A stretch of DNA of 64,000 nucleotides, taken from Christensenella minuta. Lineage in GTDB: Bacteria; Bacillota; Clostridia; Christensenellales; Christensenellaceae. A program made the translations under genes and the position numbers. How positions within the stretch are numbered: the first letter of the stretch is position 1; every line of letters begins with the position of its first letter. This document shows positions 8,578-17,909 of the stretch, one piece after another. Where the stretch lies: the NCBI RefSeq assembly GCF_003628755.1, contig NZ_CP029256.1, forward strand, positions 2,065,585 through 2,129,584. The letters are read 5' to 3'. The notes below the pieces were generated by a model. That model ran no database searches and had not been told where the DNA came from. It saw only the letters and a program-made list of their open reading frames with translations.

Positions 8578-9762
8578 TTATTCCGCCACAGCCGGCGCTG
8601 CGGCGGAAGGCTGTTTGAGATAGAAAGTGTCGAGGATCATCTGATACAGCGCTTCATCATCTGCCATATATTCCGCGTACACTTCCCCCTGCTGCATTTT
8701 CCCTGGAACCGTCATAATATTCTCGTCGGCAAGCCCCGAGTCCAGCGCCGCCCGCGCGACATAAGCAATTTCGCTCAGGCTCATATCTGTCGATGCGTAA
8801 TTTCCGATTTCCTGATACAGGGTGACCGGGAAAAGCACGTTGTTTTTCGTATTCTGTTTTACCGCATTAAAGAATCCTTTCAGATAACTTATCTGCCGTT
8901 CCATACGCGATAAATTGGACGTCAGTTCAGACTTGTCCCTCTGCTTTACATAGGATTCCGCCTGCTTCCCGCCGAGCGTGACCTGCTTTCCCTTTTCCAC
9001 CGTTTCCCCGGCAATTTCCACCGTTTCCGGCACCGTCACGGTAACCCCGCCAACGGCGTCCGTCGCCACGGGAATCCCCGCAACATCGAGCGTAATATAC
9101 CGGTAGACAGGCAACCCGTAGAACAGGTTGCTCACGGCGTCCACCGTAAGCCGGTTGCTAAGCTCTGCGCCGTCTCCATAGGCATGTGAAAGGGCGATCT
9201 GCGCAACCGCATCTCCCGTATAATTGCGGTTCAGGTCGTATAGTTTGATTTCCGTCATCGTATCGCGCGGGATATTGAATAACGTCATCTTGTTATTGTT
9301 TGTATTGATCGCGATCAAAAGGAGAGTGTCCGCCTGTCCGCCGCCCAGCGTTTCGCCTTCAGCTCCTTCATGCTTTTCATAATCGATACCCATAAAGACC
9401 ACGTTCACCATATCCTGGTTATACTGGTAGACTTCCCCGTTATAGAGCACCGCATCGTCGCCGATATCCGGCCCACCCTCATTTGCATCCGCCGCATCCG
9501 GCGGCGTACTTGCCGCCGCATCCGTTTCTTTAGGCCGGAACATCGTCCGCGGATCATATTTATCCGAATTCAGCAGGATGGAAGCGGCATAGCCGAGAAG
9601 CGCCAGCAGGATTCCCGCAATACACAGCACGCAGATCAGGATGACCCGCTTTTTTTTGCTTTTCCTGTGTCTATGGTGATAATCCTTGTTTTTGTTATAC
9701 CGTTTGTTGTACCGCTTATCGTTGTGCGTGCTTTTCCGCACCAAAACATCTTGTTTACTCAT
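8578..9762 (-). CDS. LytR-CpsA-Psr (LCP) family glycopolymer ligase
   Basis: 394 residues. A short, basic His/Lys-rich cytoplasmic start is followed by one membrane segment (about residues 38 to 62) and an extracellular LCP domain. The domain has the usual markers: VVFMGID, the DTLLLIAI strand, FNIPRDT, and the Arg-containing stretch near SNLSRMERQ. LCP enzymes attach undecaprenyl-linked wall polymers to peptidoglycan. Its place at the end of the polysaccharide operon, overlapping sortase B by 8 bases, suggests it anchors the polymer made here. Confidence 0.92.
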   Translation of the reverse strand: MSKQDVLVRKSTHNDKRYNKRYNKNKDYHHRHRKSKKKRVILICVLCIAGILLALLGYAASILLNSDKYDPRTMFRPKETDAAASTPPDAADANEGGPDIGDDAVLYNGEVYQYNQDMVNVVFMGIDYEKHEGAEGETLGGGQADTLLLIAINTNNNKMTLFNIPRDTMTEIKLYDLNRNYTGDAVAQIALSHAYGDGAELSNRLTVDAVSNLFYGLPVYRYITLDVAGIPVATDAVGGVTVTVPETVEIAGETVEKGKQVTLGGKQAESYVKQRDKSELTSNLSRMERQISYLKGFFNAVKQNTKNNVLFPVTLYQEIGNYASTDMSLSEIAYVARAALDSGLADENIMTVPGKMQQGEVYAEYMADDEALYQMILDTFYLKQPSAAAPAVAE

Positions 9763-10561
9763 CAGTCTCTAGCACCGCCTGTACCAAATATCGTTTTTCG
9801 TCCTGTCCTTTAACGCAGGTGGAAAGCGTCAGTATTTTATCCCGGTCTGTGACCGTCATGCCGCTGTCGATATTGGCCTTCATATCCCTTATGTTGAAAA
9901 TCCCGTCAAGATACCGCGTAAATACGGACTGGTCGGTAAAATCATATGCTTGCATGATGTGCTCGTTTCCGGACGCATAAGCCGCAAAAATCCGGTAGGT
10001 CAGCTTTTTTTCCGGCGTATAAACGACTATTTCCCGGTTTTCATCGAAAAACGCCTTGTCTTCATATTGGTGCAGCCCTGCAAACATCGAACCGTTTTTC
10101 ATATTGTGTCCGTAGATAACGGTGTTAGGGTCTGTAAAATCCTTGCTGTTGAACCGTTCCGTATAGATCGCTCCTTCCACCGACTCCTGGCCTGCCAGGT
10201 TATGGGTCAGGTAAAAGGAATCGTCCAGCGGATTCTGCACGATAGGATAGTCAACATCCGTACCCGGCACTGTAATCCATGCGTAAATATCTTGGTTTTG
10301 GGTCCGTAGGGCCGCAAAATCAATGGGGACATTCGGCGCCTGCGAAGCCGTTTCTGTTATTTCAGGCTGTCCGGTGGGCGATGGCTCCATCGTTCTTTGC
10401 GCGATTTGCTGCATCTGTTCGTTAAGCGCCTCATCCCGCCGTTCCCAGTCCGAAAGGACCAAGAGACCGATAACCGCCGCCGCCAGTATAATCATAGCGG
10501 TCACCAGGATTACGACCAGCGTTCTTCTTTTTACCGAATGCCGTTTCGTTTCTTTTTCCAT
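9755..10561 (-). CDS. srtB: Class B sortase
   Basis: 268 residues from the ATG at 10561, which has an AGAGGA site; the longer in-frame start at 10609 would run into the VanW gene. One N-terminal membrane segment (about 14-36) is followed by the sortase fold with catalytic His152 (VIYGHNM), Cys249 (TLSTC) and Arg257. The class-B type order and length fit. It joins secreted proteins with a sorting signal to the wall; the nearby SPKTG protein is the obvious candidate. It lies 10 bases after VanW and overlaps the LCP gene. Confidence 0.92.
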   Translation of the reverse strand: MEKETKRHSVKRRTLVVILVTAMIILAAAVIGLLVLSDWERRDEALNEQMQQIAQRTMEPSPTGQPEITETASQAPNVPIDFAALRTQNQDIYAWITVPGTDVDYPIVQNPLDDSFYLTHNLAGQESVEGAIYTERFNSKDFTDPNTVIYGHNMKNGSMFAGLHQYEDKAFFDENREIVVYTPEKKLTYRIFAAYASGNEHIMQAYDFTDQSVFTRYLDGIFNIRDMKANIDSGMTVTDRDKILTLSTCVKGQDEKRYLVQAVLETDE

Positions 10562-10571
10562 ATGAATTCCT

Positions 10572-11873
10572 CTATCTTGATGTCCCGTCCGCCTGGTAGT
10601 CCACTTCAAACAACGTTTCCGTAACGCCGCCCTTCTTCAGCGACACCTCGGCGGTCACGCCGCCAAGGTCTCCATTTTCCGTCACCGTTTCGCTTTCGAC
10701 CTGCCGTTCCAGTCCGTCTTCAAACGGCTGGCCAAGAAATGAAACCGTCAGGCTCTTACCCTCCGCGTCACATTCGATGACGAGGTAAACCGGGTGGTCC
10801 GAGGCATTCCGCAATGCAAGATCCGCTCCTTCGGAAAAAATATCCGCATCCAGGCCCGCGTCGATATAATCCGCAGGCCACGGCCTTGAGGTATGTTCTT
10901 CGATCTCCAGCCCGGCTGTAAGCGCCGCCGCATAAACCGTGGACGCCAGGTGATTGAGTCCGCCGCCCGGAACCTTTTCGATCTTTTGGCCGATCAACTC
11001 GTTGGCCAGTTTCCAGCCGTCCTCTTCCCCGAGCGTTCCGAACGCTTCCTTCATGGACCAGGTTTCGCCCGGTCCGATCTTCGTGGTGTTCAGCAGGTCG
11101 CTTGCTTTCCAGATATTGTAAGCGCTGTCAAGCTCCGGGTGCTCTATTGCGGTCCCGTAGCTGCCCCGCACCTCTATGGCGTTTGCACCCGGGCCGCCGG
11201 CCTTTTCCTCCGCGATCACCGGTCCGCGGCCGGAAACCGCTATTTCCGCGGCGATTCCCTCCGCCAGCTTATCCACATCGACGACGGGCGTCTCCGCGAA
11301 TTGCTCATTGAGTTCATATCCCGTCAGTTTCTTTTCTTCATCCGCGGTTTTTTCAAGAGCGCCTTCGGCGCCGTTCGTTTCGGTATCCGGAACATTTTTC
11401 GCGACTTCTTCCCGAATCAATACCGGGTCAGCCGAGACGGTGCAATCAAATATGCGCTCCGGTCCGGCGTTTCCGTTTTTTCCGTACGCAAACGCATCCG
11501 CCAGCGCCTGGCTGTAATCGATGACCATCCCCGCTTCCCTGCCGGTGACCGTATATTGTTTCCCTGCGATCTCGTAGGCTACGGTTTGTTCATCTGTTTT
11601 ACGCTCCGCCGCACTTTTCACCGATGCTTCCCCTTCCGCATAGCTTAGGCCGGATAGGTCGCAGTCAAGCACAACGACGCCTTCCGCGAAGGTGTCCGGA
11701 TTCGCCGGCTGCATCCCCGGAAATAGTTTCAGTATAATAAAAAAAGCCGCCGCTACGGCAACCGCTCCGATGATGACCGCGATCCATTTCCGGGAAGGTT
11801 GGCCTCCCCGGAATCCTTTTTCCTTTTCTTGTAATACGAGCAGCTCCGGCTCTCTGTTTCCCTGTCCTGTCAT
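10572..11873 (-). CDS. VanW family membrane-anchored protein
   Basis: 433 residues. One membrane segment (about 31-50) is followed by a domain like the peptidoglycan-binding-4 module that usually precedes VanW, then the VanW domain in the last 200 residues. The key VanW stretch reads GGGLNHLASTVYAAAL in place of the common GGGxCQxSSTLYNAAL, so the Cys-Gln pair is replaced by Asn-His. Function of VanW is unknown; it is often found with cell wall genes. The gene sits between the CpsD kinase and sortase B with only 10-11 base gaps. Confidence 0.85.
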   Translation of the reverse strand: MTGQGNREPELLVLQEKEKGFRGGQPSRKWIAVIIGAVAVAAAFFIILKLFPGMQPANPDTFAEGVVVLDCDLSGLSYAEGEASVKSAAERKTDEQTVAYEIAGKQYTVTGREAGMVIDYSQALADAFAYGKNGNAGPERIFDCTVSADPVLIREEVAKNVPDTETNGAEGALEKTADEEKKLTGYELNEQFAETPVVDVDKLAEGIAAEIAVSGRGPVIAEEKAGGPGANAIEVRGSYGTAIEHPELDSAYNIWKASDLLNTTKIGPGETWSMKEAFGTLGEEDGWKLANELIGQKIEKVPGGGLNHLASTVYAAALTAGLEIEEHTSRPWPADYIDAGLDADIFSEGADLALRNASDHPVYLVIECDAEGKSLTVSFLGQPFEDGLERQVESETVTENGDLGGVTAEVSLKKGGVTETLFEVDYQADGTSR

Positions 11874-11884
11874 GGTTCTCCCCG

Positions 11885-12775
11885 TTAATGTAGTTTTCTT
11901 TTCGTCCTGTCGGCCTGCCGTTGAAAGCCCTGTCCGGAAGTATTCGCCTTCCGTATGAACTCGGGCTCCGCAGGCTCCGCACCGTGGATGTCCTTCCGGC
12001 TGTGCGGTTCTTTCGCCTCCTTTGCAATGGAGGTATACATATCCTTTTCCTGCCGTTCTTCCCGTTTGATGACAGGCTGCCTGCGGTTCTTTCCCCTGCC
12101 CTTCGCGGGCTGGGTCTCTTCGTAGTCATAATATCCATAATAAGAATAACGCTTCTGCATATCCGGGATCGCGTTCAGGATGCAGGCCGACGGCTTGGTG
12201 CCCGCGACCTCCCATGCCTTTTTGCAGTCCTCCAGCACTTCCTTTGTTGTGTATCCATGCCGTACGACCAGAAGTATCCCGTCCACATAGGGATGCAGGG
12301 CGATGGCGTCCGGCACCAGGAGCACAGGAGGCGTATCGAGGATAACATAATCGTATTGCCCTGAAAAAAGGCCGATCAGCGCTTCCATTCGTTTAGACCC
12401 CAGCAGCTCGGTTGGATTGGGCGGCCGGTGGCCGGCGGTCAATACGTCAAAATACGGGCCATAGTGGGTAATGTAGTCCCCCGCGTCCTGCCCTTCCCGT
12501 CCAGCCATGATAAGGTCAGCGAGGCCCTTGCGGTTGGGCAGCTCCAGTACCCGGTGCACCGTCGGGTTCCGCATATCGCAATCCACCAGAAGCACCCTCT
12601 TTTGGGAAAACGCATAAGAGTTGGCAATGTTGCTGGTAACCGTGGATTTTCCCTCTCCCTTAATGGAGCTTGTGACCATGATCGTCCTGATGTCATGATC
12701 GATCCCCAGAAAGCCAATATTGGTCTGTATTGTGTTGAACGCTTCGAGCGCTTGTTTTTTATAATCGATATCCAT
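11885..12775 (-). CDS. cpsD: CpsD/YwqD-type tyrosine autokinase (BY-kinase)
   Basis: 296 residues. Walker A IKGEGKST is near residues 38-45, Walker A' VLLVDCDMR near 61-69, and Walker B YVILDTPP near 143-150. A tyrosine cluster (YSYYGYYDY, 210-218) is the expected autophosphorylation site. In most relatives the protein ends about there; here a basic, charged tail of some 78 residues follows. It regulates polymer length or export with the Wzz-like membrane adaptor encoded 25 bases upstream and is probably dephosphorylated by the CpsB-type phosphatase. Confidence 0.93.
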   Translation of the reverse strand: MDIDYKKQALEAFNTIQTNIGFLGIDHDIRTIMVTSSIKGEGKSTVTSNIANSYAFSQKRVLLVDCDMRNPTVHRVLELPNRKGLADLIMAGREGQDAGDYITHYGPYFDVLTAGHRPPNPTELLGSKRMEALIGLFSGQYDYVILDTPPVLLVPDAIALHPYVDGILLVVRHGYTTKEVLEDCKKAWEVAGTKPSACILNAIPDMQKRYSYYGYYDYEETQPAKGRGKNRRQPVIKREERQEKDMYTSIAKEAKEPHSRKDIHGAEPAEPEFIRKANTSGQGFQRQADRTKRKLH

Positions 12776-12800
12776 AATTTTTCTCCTTATATTCGCGCGG

Positions 12801-13472
12801 TCAGTTAAATTTCGGGATGCTGCCGATCACCGGTACGTCCATAATCTCCGTAATGCTGTCCACATCCTTGACCGTATCGTCGAGGATATACCGCAGCACC
12901 GCGATGATAAGGCCGAGAATCAGGCCGAGAATGCCCGCAACCGCCGTATTCAGCATGACGTTCGGGCTGGAAGGCACAGTAGGAACGGTCGCGTAGTCGA
13001 TCACCTGTACGTTGTCCATCTTCATGATATTCATCACTTCCTGCTGGAACACGTCGACCAAAGTGTTGGCAACTTCCTGCGCAAACTGCGGAGAGGTATC
13101 CGTCACGGAAATGTTGATAATGTCCGTATCGGATTTTGCGCTGACGGCGATCATCTCGGAAAGATCCTTTTTGCCGGGGTCGATATTAAGCTTCTCCTCC
13201 ACCTGCGTGAGCACTTTTTCCGACTTGCACAGTACACTGTATGAATTGACCAGCTTTGTGTTCAGGTTATAATCGTTGATCGTCATTTGCGCGCCCGATT
13301 CGGCGCTTGTATTTGTGGAGCTCACGATCATCATAGCGGTCGCCTCGTATTTTTTGTCGATTACGTATTCGGATACGAAATATCCCGCCATCGCTCCCAG
13401 TATTGCCAGCGCCACCACAATGATCCAGCTCTTTTTGAGCATCTTCCCAACGTCGCGAATTGTAAATTCCAT
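12801..13472 (-). CDS. Wzz/CapA-type chain-length determinant (YveK-like adaptor)
   Basis: 223 residues with two membrane segments (about 16-36 and 178-198) around an extracellular helical domain, the Wzz layout. It contains the PSSPN motif just before the second membrane segment. In Firmicutes this protein activates the separate CpsD kinase and sets chain length. The C-terminal tail is short and cytoplasmic, ready to contact CpsD, whose gene is next. A good GGAG site precedes the ATG. Confidence 0.92.
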   Translation of the reverse strand: MEFTIRDVGKMLKKSWIIVVALAILGAMAGYFVSEYVIDKKYEATAMMIVSSTNTSAESGAQMTINDYNLNTKLVNSYSVLCKSEKVLTQVEEKLNIDPGKKDLSEMIAVSAKSDTDIINISVTDTSPQFAQEVANTLVDVFQQEVMNIMKMDNVQVIDYATVPTVPSSPNVMLNTAVAGILGLILGLIIAVLRYILDDTVKDVDSITEIMDVPVIGSIPKFN

Positions 13473-13495
13473 TTGCCTGTTCTCCTTCTGTTTTC

Positions 13496-14197
13496 CTATT
13501 CCGTTAAACTTTTGTTATTCTCCAACAGCCGGCTCACCATGGATTGCCCGAAGCGCTTTCCGCATTCCGCAAGACCGCCTTTTATAAGCGGAGCGCGCCT
13601 GCCTGCCGAGTGCGCATCCGTCCCGATAAAATCCGCATATCCTTTTTTGAGCAGCTTCCGTGCTGTTTTTTGCGCAGTGCCGCCGTATTGCCCGGTCAGG
13701 CTCCCGGCATTGATTTGAAACAGCATACCGCCGCTTTTCCACACCTCGCAGGCCGCAATATCTTTTTTGAGGTAAAGATACCGTTCCGGATGGGCCAGAA
13801 TTGGAGTCAGGCCCGTAATCCGCAGTAAATAAAGCACCTCTTCCATGCAAGCCGGGATCCGCTCGAAATCCGTTTCGATCAGAATATGCGTTCCGCCGTT
13901 CATCGCGAGGCGCTCCGGATACTCGTAATCCAAAAAGGCTTCGCCTACATATACTTCAAAGCCCTGGTAAAGCCGGAGGGGAATGCCGCGGAAATCGAGC
14001 CGCCGCTGCAGTTCCTCCCTTTGTTCATTTGCCTCTGATATCAATTCGTCATACCCCGAAATCGCGTGCGGCGTGCAAACGATGCTCTCAATTCCTTCGG
14101 AAACGGCAATCTCTGCCATTTCAATACTGGTTTCGATGTCGTCCGCCCCGTCGTCAATATAAGGGATAATGTGGGAGTGGATGTCTGTGTATTTCAT
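13496..14197 (-). CDS. cpsB: CpsB/YwqE-type tyrosine phosphatase (PHP domain)
   Basis: 233 residues from ATG 14197 (GGAA site; the longer frame start at 14215 overlaps the flippase gene). The PHP-domain metal motifs DIHSHIIPYIDDGADD at the N-terminus, CTPH near 46-49, ILAHPERY and GTDAHS are present. The enzyme dephosphorylates the CpsD kinase in known systems. It lies between the flippase and the chain-length gene, completing the phosphoregulatory trio. Confidence 0.93.
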   Translation of the reverse strand: MKYTDIHSHIIPYIDDGADDIETSIEMAEIAVSEGIESIVCTPHAISGYDELISEANEQREELQRRLDFRGIPLRLYQGFEVYVGEAFLDYEYPERLAMNGGTHILIETDFERIPACMEEVLYLLRITGLTPILAHPERYLYLKKDIAACEVWKSGGMLFQINAGSLTGQYGGTAQKTARKLLKKGYADFIGTDAHSAGRRAPLIKGGLAECGKRFGQSMVSRLLENNKSLTE

Positions 14198-14207
14198 GGT
14201 TCCTTTC

Positions 14208-15614
14208 TCATGCAAACCGCTTTATCGTAACTACGGCCTGTTTTATATCTTCTTTCTTCAGAAACAGATAGAGTATGTAAAGTAATGCATATAACACCGT
14301 GCTAATCCATGAATGAATCGCCCAACTGAAAATCATAAACCCAACAACCAGAACTAATTCATAGAGAGTATCTTTTAAAATATTTATGTTTATGACTTTG
14401 GATAGCATATATTCCGCCAATATGCTTTTGAACGCTAATAATATAACGATAGCAACAATTGCAACGGTTAAATTCCGCATAACAAATACTGTAATAATTG
14501 TAAAAGCGATACTGAGCAAAAAAGAAACTAAATTTACATACAGAATCCATTTTTCTTTTCTCACAGTCTTCAGATATGTATTGGTCAGCATCGATACCTT
14601 GCTTTCGAAAATACAAACAGGAAAAAGAAGCGCCATATATTTCAAACTTTCCGCATATTGGGGAAGCCATAAGGACAAGCCTTCTTTAACCGGATAATAC
14701 AAAACCATAACCCCTAAGAGAATAAGCATTAAACACGTTCTCAGGGAAGCATATATATCATTTATCGCATCCTGGCTCGCACGTCTGAGCATTGGAAAAA
14801 GAACCATGGCGATTGCGCTTATAAAGGTCAGCAGCATGCTTGAAATGCTTAACGTCAACGATATCTTTCCAAAAACCTCGATGCTCCATTGCTTCTCAAT
14901 TCCCAGTCGGACAACTCCAACAATAAGATTCCCCGCTATATTGGCAAACATTAACTTGCTTCCTGCTGATATATTCTTTTTTGCTTCTGCCAGGGCCGGT
15001 TTTAAGGGGGTCGGTTTGCCAAAAACAATTTCTTTACATATTATAACTGCGTAAATCATAGATACTATTCTCGCAAAAATATCAGCATATATTAAGAGTT
15101 TAAAATCCCTGCCTCCGCATAAAAGAACAACAGCCGTAGCGGCACAGTAAACGACACGGTCCAGTATAATGATTTTGGCATATTCTTTGATAAGATTGGT
15201 TCCTTGAAGCGTGAACAGCAGGAAGTATCTTGGATTTATAACCAGCCCGTATATGACTGTCATAATAAGTACGAACTCCTTATTACCGTCCTGCAGCATC
15301 GAAGTTGCAAAAATAACAATTGTTCCTAAGATGCACTCCATAAGGAAAAGCAGCCAAAATTGCGTTACAAATTTCGGTTTGTCCAGCTGCTTATAGTTTC
15401 GCCCTCCATAGCGCAAATAAACACCGTCGCACCAACCCAAATGAAAAAGACCAACATACGACATGTAAAAAACGTATAATTGCCAATATCCATATTCTTC
15501 TGGTCCCAAAAGCTTGGGGACGACCAGCGTTAATACGCCGGAAATCAGTAAAATAATAATATTGGCTGAAAACGTATACGATATATTTTTTAAGGCATCA
15601 GATAATCTACTCAT
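14208..15614 (-). CDS. Wzx-type polysaccharide flippase (MATE/MOP superfamily)
   Basis: 468 residues and about 12-14 hydrophobic segments, the size and topology of polysaccharide biosynthesis flippases. Conserved pieces include an N-terminal LVVPKLLGPEEYGYWQLY stretch. It should move the undecaprenyl-diphosphate-linked repeat unit across the membrane for polymerisation by the Wzy-like protein, whose gene overlaps it by 8 bases. The DNA is noticeably AT-rich compared with the flanking regulatory genes. Confidence 0.9.
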   Translation of the reverse strand: MSRLSDALKNISYTFSANIIILLISGVLTLVVPKLLGPEEYGYWQLYVFYMSYVGLFHLGWCDGVYLRYGGRNYKQLDKPKFVTQFWLLFLMECILGTIVIFATSMLQDGNKEFVLIMTVIYGLVINPRYFLLFTLQGTNLIKEYAKIIILDRVVYCAATAVVLLCGGRDFKLLIYADIFARIVSMIYAVIICKEIVFGKPTPLKPALAEAKKNISAGSKLMFANIAGNLIVGVVRLGIEKQWSIEVFGKISLTLSISSMLLTFISAIAMVLFPMLRRASQDAINDIYASLRTCLMLILLGVMVLYYPVKEGLSLWLPQYAESLKYMALLFPVCIFESKVSMLTNTYLKTVRKEKWILYVNLVSFLLSIAFTIITVFVMRNLTVAIVAIVILLAFKSILAEYMLSKVININILKDTLYELVLVVGFMIFSWAIHSWISTVLYALLYILYLFLKKEDIKQAVVTIKRFA

Positions 15615-16980
15615 ATAATGTCCTCTTTTTTGCAGTACTGATCCCTTTTCTTCCGGAACGCTTCGCAGTATTTGACATGTAGATCAAAATATTGAATATT
15701 ACAGCGGTGCTTATTACTTTTATCAGCATTGTGCTGGTCAGGAGGCTTGTCAAAAATTGTTCGTCTATACTTTGCATAAAAATTGGATAACTTAGGCTGG
15801 CGTATAAGATGACCGCCAAATTTGTATTGCGAAATTTTCCGTTTTTAATTGCCATATAGCAAGAAGTATAAATAAAACCAATCAGGAACTGTAACGTATA
15901 TAGACCTGCATAATTAAAGTCATGTAAATAGCGTCTGAAACTTGTATAAATATTAATGCGCATATTCCCTGCATTGATAAATTCCAAATGTCTCGGAATC
16001 GCATCTACATCCGAATATCCTATCGATTGCGCAATTCTGTTCAGGCCTTGCATTGTTTCCTTTCCCATCTGCCCAATATCATAAGTGAAGGAAGTTAAGA
16101 AACGGTCCAGTGCCGGAATCGCTCCTCCCGTATAGCCCGCAATATTTTGCATTGAGTCTTCCAAACTGTCAACACGGTTCATAAAAAATCCCATCAGGGA
16201 AAATATCAAAAAGAATATTGCTATTCCGCTTATCCCTGCGATTAAAATTTTGCGGTTGGGACGCTTTGTCCAATTGTTTTTCATCCCATACAAAATTGCC
16301 ATAACAACAATGATAAAAACAATATAATGTATAAAGGGAGATCGATTTCCCGAATAAATCGTTAGGATCAAAAACAATAAAACAGGCAGAAATAAGACAA
16401 TACAGCTTTTTTTCCACCGTAAAAATATAGCATTATACAGTAGAATAAATGTATATATACTTGCAAAAACCTCGCACAAAAGCGTCCCTATTTTTAGCAG
16501 GGAGCTCGTTGAATACTCATCACTCAGGGACTGCAATCGATAACTGTTCAAAATATCTCCCTGCGTACCCACCCCTCCATAAGCAGTTCCTATTGTATTG
16601 ACTTGGTAGATACAATATAGTAGTACAAACAACATAAAGCTCGTTATAGCAACTGTCGCAAAGGCCGGTACTATGATTTCACTTTTTTCCTTGCCGCACT
16701 TTGTATCATCTATGCCTTTCAGTGCAACAACTTTTTTAGGTTCGATAAGTCTCCTTGCAACAAGTTCCCCCACGCCGAGGGCTGCAATCCCGGTAAAAAT
16801 AACTATGACCGTAAGAGCACTGATTTCCACCTCCCATTTCGTTTTGTTAAACATAACAAATGTCGCACTGACAATGAAAACAATGCATGTATCTACCCAA
16901 GGAGAAAGCAAGTCGCCGTTCGTAATAAGATATGCTAAAATAAACTGCATTACAAGCAGAATTAATAAAATATATATCAA
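15607..16980 (-). CDS. Wzy-type O-antigen/oligosaccharide repeat unit polymerase
   Basis: 457 residues with roughly ten to twelve membrane segments and one larger external loop (around residues 270-340). This is the standard topology of oligosaccharide repeat unit polymerases. Sequence conservation in the family is poor, so the call rests on topology, size and position next to the flippase and glycosyltransferases. It overlaps the gene before it by 4 bases and the flippase by 8. AT-rich. Confidence 0.8.
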   Translation of the reverse strand: MIYILLILLVMQFILAYLITNGDLLSPWVDTCIVFIVSATFVMFNKTKWEVEISALTVIVIFTGIAALGVGELVARRLIEPKKVVALKGIDDTKCGKEKSEIIVPAFATVAITSFMLFVLLYCIYQVNTIGTAYGGVGTQGDILNSYRLQSLSDEYSTSSLLKIGTLLCEVFASIYTFILLYNAIFLRWKKSCIVLFLPVLLFLILTIYSGNRSPFIHYIVFIIVVMAILYGMKNNWTKRPNRKILIAGISGIAIFFLIFSLMGFFMNRVDSLEDSMQNIAGYTGGAIPALDRFLTSFTYDIGQMGKETMQGLNRIAQSIGYSDVDAIPRHLEFINAGNMRINIYTSFRRYLHDFNYAGLYTLQFLIGFIYTSCYMAIKNGKFRNTNLAVILYASLSYPIFMQSIDEQFLTSLLTSTMLIKVISTAVIFNILIYMSNTAKRSGRKGISTAKKRTLYE

Positions 16981-17909
16981 ATATCAATCTCCTTGAAAAA
17001 CCTGTCTTTCCATGCTTTAAAATCATATTTCTCTAATAAGCCATCGTCTGCTTCGTGCATTGGCAGCTTCAGAAAATCACAAATTTGCGCTGCATTATCA
17101 GCATTTAAAAGAAAAATATTGTTGGGATGATAAAAATCACAATCTATGATACTCCTGTTATTTGTAATCAGTTTCTTTTTGTAAAACAGGGCTTCCAGCG
17201 GTCTTAAAGTTAATCCTTCCTGCCCTTCCGCCGTTATATCCAGGATTGCTTTGCTTCTGGATATATACTGCAAAATTGTTTCATATGAGATACGTTCTCG
17301 ATATTGTTTGTTCGTATGCGTTCCCCAACGGTTGTCTGCCGTTATATGAAAATATGTTTTCAATCCCAAGGTTTCCATATTGACCTTTATTTCTAAAAGC
17401 TTTTTCAAGCGGTTTTTATCTGCTCCTATAAAAAGAATATCAATATCCTCTGTCTTGCATCCGTCTTCCTGCACAGAAATATTATTGAAATAGAATTGTG
17501 TATTATACCGCATGTTATACTTTATGCAATCCTTAGGGTCGAAAGACCATTTTTCTATTTTTTCGTCTGTAATCAAATCGGGATTTACGCATGCTTTTGC
17601 CGGATTCCAATACCAAAAAATAACTCTTATACCGGGATAATGTTTTCTGATAAATCTTGCTGCCGGCAACTTAATAACCGATGCAAAAATAATCGCTGAA
17701 TCATAGCTTGGAAGCTCTTTTTTCCATTCCCCAAACCAAATGCTATATCCTGGGAGCTTGCTATACATATGTACTCTTCTCAAAAACTTGAGCACAGTTG
17801 GGATTTTTTTGTATATCCTTTTTACCTGCACACCCCGCTTTGCATACTCTTTTGCAAAAAATGTGTTTTCATCGTCAACTAATATAAAACTGTTTGCTTT
17901 CGTTTTCAT
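16977..17909 (-). CDS. Probable glycosyltransferase (GT-B-like, CgeB/LPS-biosynthesis type)
   Basis: 310 residues, soluble. The C-terminal half has a GT-B-like nucleotide-binding pattern: ILFIGADKNRLKKL begins the second domain, and EGLTLRPLEALFYKKKLIT resembles the donor-binding loop of CgeB and related proteins. A classical EX7E motif is not clear. It is translationally coupled (4-base overlaps) to the epimerase and the polymerase, so it very likely adds one sugar of the repeat unit. Donor and acceptor cannot be told. Confidence 0.7.
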   Translation of the reverse strand: MKTKANSFILVDDENTFFAKEYAKRGVQVKRIYKKIPTVLKFLRRVHMYSKLPGYSIWFGEWKKELPSYDSAIIFASVIKLPAARFIRKHYPGIRVIFWYWNPAKACVNPDLITDEKIEKWSFDPKDCIKYNMRYNTQFYFNNISVQEDGCKTEDIDILFIGADKNRLKKLLEIKVNMETLGLKTYFHITADNRWGTHTNKQYRERISYETILQYISRSKAILDITAEGQEGLTLRPLEALFYKKKLITNNRSIIDCDFYHPNNIFLLNADNAAQICDFLKLPMHEADDGLLEKYDFKAWKDRFFKEIDI

